Source: Micromonospora halotolerans (GTDB taxonomy: Bacteria > Actinomycetota > Actinomycetes > Mycobacteriales > Micromonosporaceae). From it: a stretch of DNA of 64,000 nt. Below are positions 54,745 to 62,527 of the stretch, piece after piece. The stretch lies in the NCBI RefSeq assembly GCF_032108445.1, contig NZ_CP134876.1, forward strand, positions 6,696,001 through 6,760,000. Direction: 5' to 3'. Every line of letters starts with the position of its first letter. The first letter of the stretch is position 1. The notes beneath the pieces are model-generated. The model ran no database searches. It was given only the letters and a program-made list of their open reading frames with translations, and was not told the DNA's origin. Position numbers and translations under genes: made by a program.

Positions 54745-55899
54745 ATGAGTCTCACTGTCTTGATGAACGCGGGTCCCTGGCTGTCCGTGCCGCCGCCCGG
54801 CTACGGCGGGATCGAGAACGTCGTCGCCACGCTGGTGCCGGAGCTGCGGCGGCTCGGCGTGCGGGTGGTGCTCGCCTCGGTGGAGACCAGCACGCTGCCG
54901 GTCGACGAGCGGATCTCCGTCTTCCCGGACGGGCAGTTCCACGCCCTGCAACGGCCGTACAACCAGGTCTGCGGGGTGGCCCAGGCGCACCTGCACGGAG
55001 TGGTCCGCGCGCTGCGCGCCCGCGACGACATCGACCTGGTGCACGACCACGTGGAGGCGGTCGGGCTGGCCACCATGGCGGCGATGGGCCGGGACGCCCC
55101 GCCGGCGCTGCACACCCTGCACTGGGACCTGGCCAAGCACCCGGAGCTGTACGGCAACCTCGACGGCGGCGGCCGGGTGCGGGTCAGCGGCGTCTCGGCC
55201 AGTCAGCTCGCCCGCGCGCCGCGGGCCCTCCAGGAGCACTCGGTCGGCCACGTGCACCTGTCCACCCCGCTGGCGGTGGGTGCGGACCGCCGGCCCCGGG
55301 TGGCGAAGGGTGAGCACGTGGTCATCCTGGGCCGGATCAACCCGGGCAAGGGGCAGGACCTGGGCGCCCGCCTGGCCCGGCGGGTCGGCTTCCCGCTGGT
55401 GCTGGCGGGCCCCGTGGGGCCGTACCACCGGCCCGAGGACCTGGCCGCGGCGGGCGACGAGGCCCGGCAGAACCCGGACGTCCGGTTCTTCTACGAGCAC
55501 GTGGCCCCGCACGTGGACGGCGACCTGGTGCGGTGGGTGGGCACGGTCGCCGGTGCGGAGCGCGACGACCTGGTGGCGGGAGCGCGGGCGTCGCTGTTCC
55601 CGCTGCGCTGGGAGGAGCCCGGCGGCACCGCGGTGGTCGAGTCGCTCGCGCTCGGCACGCCGGTGGTGGCCACCGCCCGGGGCTGCCTGCCGGAGCTGAT
55701 CGAGCACGGCCGCACCGGCCTGCTCACCGCCGACGAGGAGGAGCTGGGCGACCTGGTGCTGGCCGCCGGCCTGCTCGACGAGGACGAGTGCCGGCGCGAG
55801 GCGGCCACCCGGTTCACCCCGGAGGTGATGGCCCAGCGGTACGTGGAGCTGTACCAGCAGGTCCGCCGGCTGGCCGCCCGGTCGTTGCAGCTCGCCTGA
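54745..55899 (+). CDS. GT4-family glycosyltransferase
   Basis: 384 residues. GT-B fold: PPPGYGGIENVVATLVPELRRLGVRVVL at the start, IDLVHDHVEAVGLATMAAMG, VVILGRINPGKGQDLGARLARRVGFPLVLAGP and EEPGGTAVVESLALGTPVVATARGCLPELIEHGRTGLL with the nucleotide-sugar E-x7-E motif. It adds a sugar to an unknown acceptor; linkage to gpgS suggests a shared glycan product. Confidence 0.9.
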   Translation: MSLTVLMNAGPWLSVPPPGYGGIENVVATLVPELRRLGVRVVLASVETSTLPVDERISVFPDGQFHALQRPYNQVCGVAQAHLHGVVRALRARDDIDLVHDHVEAVGLATMAAMGRDAPPALHTLHWDLAKHPELYGNLDGGGRVRVSGVSASQLARAPRALQEHSVGHVHLSTPLAVGADRRPRVAKGEHVVILGRINPGKGQDLGARLARRVGFPLVLAGPVGPYHRPEDLAAAGDEARQNPDVRFFYEHVAPHVDGDLVRWVGTVAGAERDDLVAGARASLFPLRWEEPGGTAVVESLALGTPVVATARGCLPELIEHGRTGLLTADEEELGDLVLAAGLLDEDECRREAATRFTPEVMAQRYVELYQQVRRLAARSLQLA

Positions 55900-55983
55900 G
55901 CCGACGGGCCCGGTCGCCGGGGGCGTTTGCCCCCGGTGGGCCCGGGAAAGCCGCCCGGTCCCTTGTCTGGCGAGGAGGCCGGC

Positions 55984-56448
55984 ATGACGAACTCGATGGC
56001 CCACTCCCGTGCGCGGCGCAACCCGGCCGACGGCCGGGCGCCGGTACGCCGAGCCGCGGCGAGCGTCGGCGTGCTCTTCCTGGTGATCGGCGTGCTGGGC
56101 TTCATCCCCGGCATCACCACCCACTTCGGCGACCTCAAGTTCGCCGGCCACGACTCCGACGCGAAGCTGCTCGGGCTGTTCCAGGTCTCGGTGCTGCACA
56201 ACATCGTGCACCTGCTGTTCGGGGTCGCCGGCCTGCTGCTGGCCCGGACGGTTCCCGGCGCGCGGGCGTTCCTGATCGGCGGCGGCGCGATCTACCTCGT
56301 GCTCTGGCTCTACGGCGTGGTGGTCGACCACGACAGCGGCGCGAACTTCATCCCGCTCAACGGCGCCGACAACTGGCTGCACTTCCTGCTCGGGGTCGGC
56401 ATGATCGCCCTCGGGCTGCTCACCACCCGGGCCGCGAACCGGCGCTGA
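55984..56448 (+). CDS. DUF4383 membrane protein
   Basis: 154 residues with GAGGAGG before ATG. DUF4383 has four membrane segments, beginning ASVGVLFLVIGVLGFIPGITTHFGDLKFAGHDS and including LFQVSVLHNIVHLLFGVAGLLLA and NWLHFLLGVGMIALGLL. Function unknown. GTTT-N15-GGGAAA upstream (55925-55949) is a weak stress-promoter-like match. Confidence 0.9.
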   Translation: MTNSMAHSRARRNPADGRAPVRRAAASVGVLFLVIGVLGFIPGITTHFGDLKFAGHDSDAKLLGLFQVSVLHNIVHLLFGVAGLLLARTVPGARAFLIGGGAIYLVLWLYGVVVDHDSGANFIPLNGADNWLHFLLGVGMIALGLLTTRAANRR

Positions 56449-56474
56449 CCAGGCCCGCGCAGGCCGGGTGTCCG

Positions 56475-56500
56475 GTTTCGCCCGGCCCGGGCGGGGGTAT
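56475..56500 (+). promoter_or_regulatory. SigB/SigF-type promoter of the STAS-ATPase gene
   Basis: GTTT at 56475-56478 and a perfect GGGTAT at 56495-56500, 16-base spacer, 38 bases before ATG 56538. Confidence 0.7.
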
Positions 56501-56537
56501 CTCCCAGGTCCCCGACGAGATGGAAACGAGGGCCTGG

Positions 56538-57266
56538 ATGTCGACCCGGATCAGGTGCGAGGTCCGCGACGAGACGCCGGTCACCATCGTACGGCTGGCG
56601 GGCGCGCTCGACCTGGGCACGATGCGCTCGGTGCACACGGTCCTGGACCGGTGCCTCACCGCGCAGCCGGACGCTCTCGTGGTCGACCTGGAGAAGCTCG
56701 ACGTCACGGACCCGCTCGCCCTGTCCGTCTTCGCCGCCGCGGCCCGCCGGGCCGCGGACTGGCCGGCCGTGCCGATGGTGCTGTCCGCCCCACCGCGGGA
56801 GACGGCCGCCTGGCTCGCCGAGACGACCGCCTGCCGGGTGGTGCCGGTCCGTCGCGACTGTGCGCAGGCGGCGGCGCTGGCCGGGGCGGTGGCGGCCCCG
56901 CGACTGCGTGCCCGGCTGGAGCCGGTGGCCGGCGCCTGCCGGCGGGCCCGCGAGCTGGTCACCGACGCGTGCGGCCGGTGGAACATCCCGGAGCTGGCCG
57001 GTCCGGCCTCGCTGGTCCTCAGCGAGCTGGTCGGCAACGTCGTCCGGCACGCCGGAACCCCCATGCAGGTGACGCTGACCCTGCGCCGGCCGTACCTGCG
57101 GGTGGCGGTCATGGACGGCAGCCCGGCCGACCCGCGGGCGGCCGACCCCGACCTGCGGGCCGAGGGCGGACGCGGGCTCATGCTGGTCCGCGAGCTGACC
57201 CAGCGCTGGGGCAGCACCCCGGCGGGCGCGGGCAAGGTGGTCTGGGCCATGCTACCGGCGAACTGA
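56538..57266 (+). CDS. STAS-HATPase fusion (anti-sigma and antagonist in one chain)
   Basis: 242 residues. Residues ~1-90 are a STAS domain (PVTIVRLAGALDLGTMRSVHTVLDRCL ... VDLEKLDVTDPLALSVFAAAARR), though the phospho-Ser position reads as D-P, not D-S/T, so regulation by phosphorylation may be lost. Residues ~115-240 are a GHKL kinase domain of the RsbW/SpoIIAB type (N box LSELVGNVVRHAG, G box GGRGLMLVREL). Proteins of this type control SigB/SigF-family sigma factors. Its own promoter is of that type. Confidence 0.88.
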   Translation: MSTRIRCEVRDETPVTIVRLAGALDLGTMRSVHTVLDRCLTAQPDALVVDLEKLDVTDPLALSVFAAAARRAADWPAVPMVLSAPPRETAAWLAETTACRVVPVRRDCAQAAALAGAVAAPRLRARLEPVAGACRRARELVTDACGRWNIPELAGPASLVLSELVGNVVRHAGTPMQVTLTLRRPYLRVAVMDGSPADPRAADPDLRAEGGRGLMLVRELTQRWGSTPAGAGKVVWAMLPAN

Positions 57267-57354
57267 CCGAATTCTCCGCTCTCGCCTGCTTTGATGGGCT
57301 GAGGGGACGGGTACGCGTGCCCGTCCTGTCTGTCGTCACACGGGGTGAGAAGCC

Positions 57355-59355
57355 ATGCCGAATCAGGTAGTCAGGGAGCCACGAGACCGGGGACCTGCCG
57401 TCCTCGCGCCGGCCCGGTTCGGCGGCTACCCCGGCCCGGTCCAGGAGGCGATCAAGGGCAACTCCCTGTGGCGGCTGCTGCGCACCACCGACGCCAAGCT
57501 CATCGGCCTGCTCTACCTGATCACGGCCTTCGCGTGGTACATCGTCGGCGGGATCATGGCGATGCTCATGCGGGCGGAGCTGGGCCAGCCCGGGATGCAG
57601 TTCCTCTCCCCCGAGCAGTACAACCAGCTGTTCACCATGCACGGCACGATCATGCTGCTGCTGTTCGCGACGCCCATGGTGTTCGGCTTCGGCAACTACA
57701 TCGTGCCGTTGCAGATCGGCGCGCCGGACGTGGCGTTTCCCCGGCTCAACGCCTTCGCGTACTGGCTCTACTTCTTCGGGGGCCTGATCGTCCTGGGCGG
57801 GTTCATCACCCCGCAGGGCGCCGCGGACTTCGGCTGGACCGCCTACACCCCGCTGAGCACCGCGCAGCACAGCCCGGGCGTCGGCGGGAACATGTGGGTG
57901 GTCGGCCTGGCGCTCTCCGGTCTGGGCACCATCCTCGGCGCCGTCAACCTGATCACCACGATCATCACCCTGCGCGCGCCCGGCATGACGCTGTTCCGGA
58001 TGCCGATCTTCACCTGGAACCTGCTGCTCACCAGCGTCCTGGTGATCCTGGTCTTCCCGCTGCTGGCCGCCGCGCTGTTCGCGCTCGCCGCCGACCGGAT
58101 CCTGCACGCGCACGTCTACGACCCGACCACCGCCGGGCCGATGCTCTGGCAGCACCTCTTCTGGTTCTTCGGCCATCCCGAGGTCTACATCGTCGCGCTG
58201 CCGTTCTTCGGCATCATCACCGAGATCATCCCGGTCTTCTCCCGGAAGCCGATCTTCGGCTACACCGGTCTGGTGCTCGCCACCATCGCGATCACCGTGC
58301 TGTCGATGACCGTCTGGGCGCACCACATGTTCGCCACCGGCCAGGTGCTGCTGCCGTTCTTCAGCATCCTCAGCTACCTCATCGCGGTGCCGACGGGCGT
58401 GAAGTTCTTCAACTGGATCGGCACCATGTGGAAGGGCCAGATCACCTTCGAGACGCCGATGCTGTTCGCCATCGGCTTCCTGGTCACGTTCCTCCTCGGC
58501 GGCCTCACCGGGGTGCTGCTGGCCAGCCCGCCGGCCGACTTCCACGTCACCGACACCTACTTCGTGGTGGCGCATTTCCACTACGTGCTCTTCGGCACCA
58601 TCGTCTTCGCCGCGTTCGGCGGCCTCTACTTCTGGTTCCCGAAGATGACCGGGCGGCTGCTCGACGATCGCCTGGGCAAGATTCACTTCTGGACCATGTT
58701 CCTCGGCTTCCACGCCACCTTCCTGGTGCAGCACTGGCTCGGCGCCGAGGGGATGCCCCGCCGGTACGCCGACTACCTGCCCGGCGACGGCTTCACCACG
58801 CTCAACGTGATCTCCACCATCGGCTCCTTCGTGCTCGGCGCGTCCACCCTCTTCGTGATCTGGAACATCTGGAAGTCCTGGCGCTACGGCGCCATGGTGA
58901 CCGTGGACGACCCGTGGGGCTTCGGCAACTCCCTCGAGTGGGCCACCACCTGCCCGCCCCCGCTGCGCAACTTCGACCGGATGCCGCGGATCCGCTCCGA
59001 GCGGCCGGCCTTCGACCTGAAGTACGGCCCGCTCGTCTCCGATCTCGGCCGTGACCTGCCGCAACGCACCACCAAGCCGCCGCAGCATTTCGGCGAGGAG
59101 CTGCACCACGTGCGGCACGTTCCGGAGTCGCCGGCCGCCGAGGGTGCGCACGGCGCCCGCGAGGCCGTCGAGTACCAACCCGCGCCGCAGTCCGGCGCCC
59201 GCCCGGTCGAGGTGCCGGAGCCGGAGGAGGTGCGGCGGCCCAGCTTCGAGGGTTCCGACGAGCCGGAGCAGACCCAGTTGGGTCCACAGCGCAGCACGCC
59301 GTCGAACCCCCGCTGGGAGCACCCCCGCGGGAACGGGGACACCACGGAGAACTGA
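57355..59355 (+). CDS. ctaD: Cytochrome c oxidase subunit I
   Basis: 666 residues. Twelve membrane helices with the haem and copper ligands: MHGTIMLL (~94), [10 protein letters not shown] (CuB His and cross-linked Tyr, ~272), WAHHMF (~322) and [11 protein letters not shown] (~405). It is the catalytic subunit of the aa3 oxidase that reduces O2 and pumps protons. A C-terminal ~110-residue acidic, Pro-rich tail after residue ~560 is unusually long and disordered. The other oxidase subunits are not in the window. Confidence 0.96.
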   Translation: MPNQVVREPRDRGPAVLAPARFGGYPGPVQEAIKGNSLWRLLRTTDAKLIGLLYLITAFAWYIVGGIMAMLMRAELGQPGMQFLSPEQYNQLFTMHGTIMLLLFATPMVFGFGNYIVPLQIGAPDVAFPRLNAFAYWLYFFGGLIVLGGFITPQGAADFGWTAYTPLSTAQHSPGVGGNMWVVGLALSGLGTILGAVNLITTIITLRAPGMTLFRMPIFTWNLLLTSVLVILVFPLLAAALFALAADRILHAHVYDPTTAGPMLWQHLFWFFGHPEVYIVALPFFGIITEIIPVFSRKPIFGYTGLVLATIAITVLSMTVWAHHMFATGQVLLPFFSILSYLIAVPTGVKFFNWIGTMWKGQITFETPMLFAIGFLVTFLLGGLTGVLLASPPADFHVTDTYFVVAHFHYVLFGTIVFAAFGGLYFWFPKMTGRLLDDRLGKIHFWTMFLGFHATFLVQHWLGAEGMPRRYADYLPGDGFTTLNVISTIGSFVLGASTLFVIWNIWKSWRYGAMVTVDDPWGFGNSLEWATTCPPPLRNFDRMPRIRSERPAFDLKYGPLVSDLGRDLPQRTTKPPQHFGEELHHVRHVPESPAAEGAHGAREAVEYQPAPQSGARPVEVPEPEEVRRPSFEGSDEPEQTQLGPQRSTPSNPRWEHPRGNGDTTEN

Positions 59356-59363
59356 CCGGACAC

Positions 59364-59398
59364 GGAAGGGCCGGCGCCCCTCGGGCGCCGGCCCTTCC
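59364..59398 (+). terminator. ctaD terminator
   Basis: Perfect 16-bp arms (GGAAGGGCCGGCGCCC and complement) with a 3-base loop, running into TTTGG, 8 bases after the stop. Confidence 0.8.
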
Positions 59399-59481
59399 TT
59401 TGGGGTACGCGTGGGCGGGCGACCTCCCTCGGACAGCGCCGCGCCGGCATCCCGAACGGGAGCCGGCGCGGTCCGGATCGG

Positions 59482-60615
59482 TCAGTCGGCGGCGGGCAGT
59501 CCGGCCGCGGCGAGCGAGCGGCGCACCGCGGGCTGCACCCGGGTCAGCCGCAGCGGGACCCCGGTGCGGGCGGCGGCGTCCCGGCCGGCCATCAGCGCGG
59601 CGATCCCGCCCGCGTCGAAGCCGCCCGCGCCCACGAGGTCGACCACCACCTCGCGGGGCTGCCCCGTGACCGCCTCCAGCATGGCCTTCCGGAGCCGGTC
59701 CGCGCCGTCCCGGTCGACCTCTCCCCCGACCTCGACGACCACCCGGTCGCCGTTCTGCTTCACTGAGATCCTCGCCCTGGCCGGCTCGGACTCGGCCGCG
59801 CCGTTCTGCCACGGTGGCGGGGCGTCGGCGAGCATCGCCTGGCGCAGCCAGGTCAGCGCCCGGGAGAGCAGCCGCGACACGTGCATCTGCGAGATGCCGA
59901 ACCGGGCCGCGATCTCCGCCTGGGTCTGGTTGCCGTAGAAGCGCATGGCGAGGATCCGCCGCTCGCGCCACGGCAACCGGTGCAGCAGCCCGCTGACCGT
60001 GACCCGGTCGTCGACCGACTCCAGGGCGTTGTCCGACTCGCCGACCAGGTCGCCGAACTCGGCGGAACTCTCCCCGCCGACCGGCGCGTTGAGCGAGGCC
60101 GGGCTGTATCCGGCGGCCGACTCCAGCGCGGCGAGGATCTCCTCCTCCGGCGTCTCCAGCCGCACGGCCAGCTCGGCCACCGTTGGCGCCCGGGACAGCT
60201 CGCTGGTCAGCGCCGCCGTCGCCTGCCCGACCTCGAGGATCAGGTCGCGCAGCCGGCGCGGCACGTGCACACCCCAGGTGCGGTCCCGGAAGTGCCGTTT
60301 GATCTCACCGACGATGGTGATCGCCGCGTACGCGGTGAACGAGCCGCGCTCCGGGTCGTACCGGTCGACGGCGTTCACCAGGCCGAGGCGGGCCACCTGC
60401 TCCAGGTCCTCCAGCGGTTCCCCGCGACCCCGGTAGCGGCGGGCCAGCCGCCCGGCGAAGGGCAGCGCGAAGCGCACCAGGTCGTCCCGTGCCTCCTGCC
60501 GCCGCTCGGGTGGCAGGGCGGCGATCCGTGCCGCGTACGCCAGCGCCGCCGCATCGAGGTCCTCCAGGCCCCGCTCGGTCGGTGGTGGTGTGGGTGTGGT
60601 GGTCTGTCCGAACAT
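59482..60615 (-). CDS. SigB/SigF-family sigma factor fused to a STAS domain
   Basis: 377 residues. Sigma region 2 at ~45-115 (EPLEDLEQVARLGLVNAVDRYDPERGSFTAYAAITIVGEIKRHFRDRTWGVHVPRRLRDL), region 3 ~125-180, region 4 ~205-255 (LPWRERRILAMRFYGNQTQAEIAARFGISQMHVSRLLSRAL), then a short linker and a STAS domain at ~275-370 (ARISVKQNGDRVVVEVGGEVDRDGADRLRKAMLEAV ... VDLVGAGGFDAGGIAALMAG). Such sigma factors direct general stress genes. The fused STAS could self-regulate or bind RsbW-type kinases; D-A-G replaces the usual D-S/T-S. Confidence 0.93.
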   Translation of the reverse strand: MFGQTTTPTPPPTERGLEDLDAAALAYAARIAALPPERRQEARDDLVRFALPFAGRLARRYRGRGEPLEDLEQVARLGLVNAVDRYDPERGSFTAYAAITIVGEIKRHFRDRTWGVHVPRRLRDLILEVGQATAALTSELSRAPTVAELAVRLETPEEEILAALESAAGYSPASLNAPVGGESSAEFGDLVGESDNALESVDDRVTVSGLLHRLPWRERRILAMRFYGNQTQAEIAARFGISQMHVSRLLSRALTWLRQAMLADAPPPWQNGAAESEPARARISVKQNGDRVVVEVGGEVDRDGADRLRKAMLEAVTGQPREVVVDLVGAGGFDAGGIAALMAGRDAAARTGVPLRLTRVQPAVRRSLAAAGLPAAD

Positions 60616-60857
60616 CCGCGCCTCCCTCAGGAAGGTCCCCCGCCCGGATCGGAACCGGTCGTGCGCGTGGTCGGGCCACGCACCGGGCCGGAAGTTGGGT
60701 TACGTGACGGCACGCCGGAAGCGGCGGCCGCCCGCCGCACGGCGTCGTGGGCCGTTCCGCGGCGAGCGGTGTTCCCGCTCCGTAGGTACTCAATCACGGT
60801 CCGCAGGATCGCGAGGATGTTTCGCCAGGTTGCCCGGCGACCCGCCGGCGGCCGCGC

Positions 60858-62294
60858 TCAGGAGACCAGTAACCCCTGGTGGGCGCCCGCGTCGCGCAGT
60901 GCGCTGAGGGCCTCGGCCATCCGCAGCGGCGGCGGCACGGGCAGGTCGTACGGCTGGTTGCGCAACACCTCCGTGGCACGGCGGGTGGGCACAGCGGTGA
61001 CCGGGTAGCCCCGCGCGGAGCCCCGGTCCAGGGCGCGCCGGCGGCGGCCGAACCCGGCCACCGCGAGCCACTGGGGCAGGCCCGCGAGGGCGGGCGAGCG
61101 GACCCCGGGCGGCTCGGGCAGCACGTCCACCGAGCTGAACGGCTCGCTGCCGGCGAGCCACCACTCCGCCCCCTGCACCCGGCGGCGGGTCGCGTTCTCG
61201 CACCAGTAGGGCACCAGGCCCGCCCGGAGCACCTGCCACGGGTCGAGCAGCCGGCCACACTCGACCACGAGGCGGTCGCCGGTCTTGCCGGCCCGGCGCA
61301 GCCAGCGCCGGTACAGGTCGGCGGTGGCCGCGCTCAACGCGTCCGGCTGCGGGACGACGACCCGGTGCAGCGGGTGCCCCTGCCGGCCGCCCCACTCCCG
61401 GGCGTCGTGCTCGAAACCGGACTCCACGCCGTTCTCGGCGAACGCCGCCGGGGACGTGACGTCCGGCGGGGTCCAGCGCGCCCCGTCGCCGCCCGCCGAG
61501 CGGAGCACCTGGCGCAGCGCGTGCGCGTCCGGGTGGAAGTCGACCGGGTCGAGGCCGCTGGCCGGGCAGCCGACCTGGAAGCTGTGGCCGCTCCCCTCGT
61601 CCCGCACCGGCCAGGTGCGCGCGTCGTGCAGCAGCAACACCGGCGCCCCGGGCTCCAGCCCCTCGGCCAGGAACCGGGCGTACGCCGCGGGCAGTGCCCG
61701 CCAGCGCACCGCGAACCTCACCGTGGCGGCCGCCGAGGCGCCCCGGCTGGCGGGGCAGTGCACCTGCCGGACGTGCACGCGGGCGTTGCCGGCGAGCATC
61801 CGGCCGGCCAGCGCGGCCCCGTGGTCGAGGGCGGCGTCCGGGCGGTCCACCGCGCCCCGGGCCCAGTGCGCGGCCACCTCGAACCCGGCCGGCAGCCACG
61901 GCACCCCGAGCGCCACCGCGAGGTGCGCCGCGGCGCCGTGCGGTGATCCGAGCATCGCGCCGGGCCAGCGGCGGGTCGGGTACTGGTCGACGAACCAGGC
62001 GGCCACCCGCTCGGCGTCCAGGTCGGCGACCTGGGCGGGGGTGAGCGCAGCCCGGCCGGCGGCCCGCGCCGCGGCGGCCCGCCGCACCGGCTCCGGGGCC
62101 CCGGTGAAGCGCGACAGCGGCCCGGTGTGGCCCAGGTCGCCGCAGTCGTCGCCGCGCAGCGCCCGGGCCGTCACGGCGACCAGGAGCCGGGCGGCGCTGC
62201 CCGCCGCCACCACCCGCTCGCCGGTCAGGCCGGCCCCGGACGCCGGCCCCACCGGCACCTTCCGACCCGGCCCCACCTTGCCTCGTTCGCTCAC
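60858..62294 (-). CDS. Large protein of unknown function
   Basis: About 478 residues from GTG 62294. No family recognised. It is soluble, with Arg- and Trp-rich patches: FVDQYPTRRWPGAMLGSPHGAAAHLAVALGVPWLPAGFEV, LLLHDARTWPVRDEGSGHSFQVGCPASGLDPVDFHPDAHALRQVL and LVVECGRLLDPWQVLRAGLVPYWCENATRRR. It probably has a catalytic role given several conserved-looking His/Asp/Cys, but which is unclear. A weak GTTT-N15-GGGAAG sits just upstream. Confidence 0.7.
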   Translation of the reverse strand: MSERGKVGPGRKVPVGPASGAGLTGERVVAAGSAARLLVAVTARALRGDDCGDLGHTGPLSRFTGAPEPVRRAAAARAAGRAALTPAQVADLDAERVAAWFVDQYPTRRWPGAMLGSPHGAAAHLAVALGVPWLPAGFEVAAHWARGAVDRPDAALDHGAALAGRMLAGNARVHVRQVHCPASRGASAAATVRFAVRWRALPAAYARFLAEGLEPGAPVLLLHDARTWPVRDEGSGHSFQVGCPASGLDPVDFHPDAHALRQVLRSAGGDGARWTPPDVTSPAAFAENGVESGFEHDAREWGGRQGHPLHRVVVPQPDALSAATADLYRRWLRRAGKTGDRLVVECGRLLDPWQVLRAGLVPYWCENATRRRVQGAEWWLAGSEPFSSVDVLPEPPGVRSPALAGLPQWLAVAGFGRRRRALDRGSARGYPVTAVPTRRATEVLRNQPYDLPVPPPLRMAEALSALRDAGAHQGLLVS

Positions 62295-62473
62295 CACGCG
62301 GCCCGGCTTCCCGTCCCTATGGGGTCTAAACGGGGCATCCCCCCACGGGTCGGACCAATCAGCGGGCGGGCGGCGGCACCGCGCGCAGCACGCACCGGAG
62401 CCCTTCCGCCCTGCCCCGCCGTCCGGGGCGGAACGGGGGCGAAAGCAGCGTGGCCGGGCGGCGGCACGACAAC

Positions 62474-62507
62474 GGCCGGCACCGCCCCGGTGGGGGCAGC
62501 GCCGGCC
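62474..62507 (-). terminator. Terminator of the TPP-enzyme gene
   Basis: Imperfect 15-bp stem (GGCCGGC outer arm, CCCC/GGGG inner arm) 21 bases after the stop of the gene at 62528, on the minus strand. Confidence 0.55.
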
Positions 62508-62527
62508 GGAAGGTGGTCCGGTCCCCG

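Noticed and set aside
57178..59322. A 714-codon minus-strand open frame opposite ctaD
   Set aside because: Antisense to a highly conserved gene; no recognisable motif.
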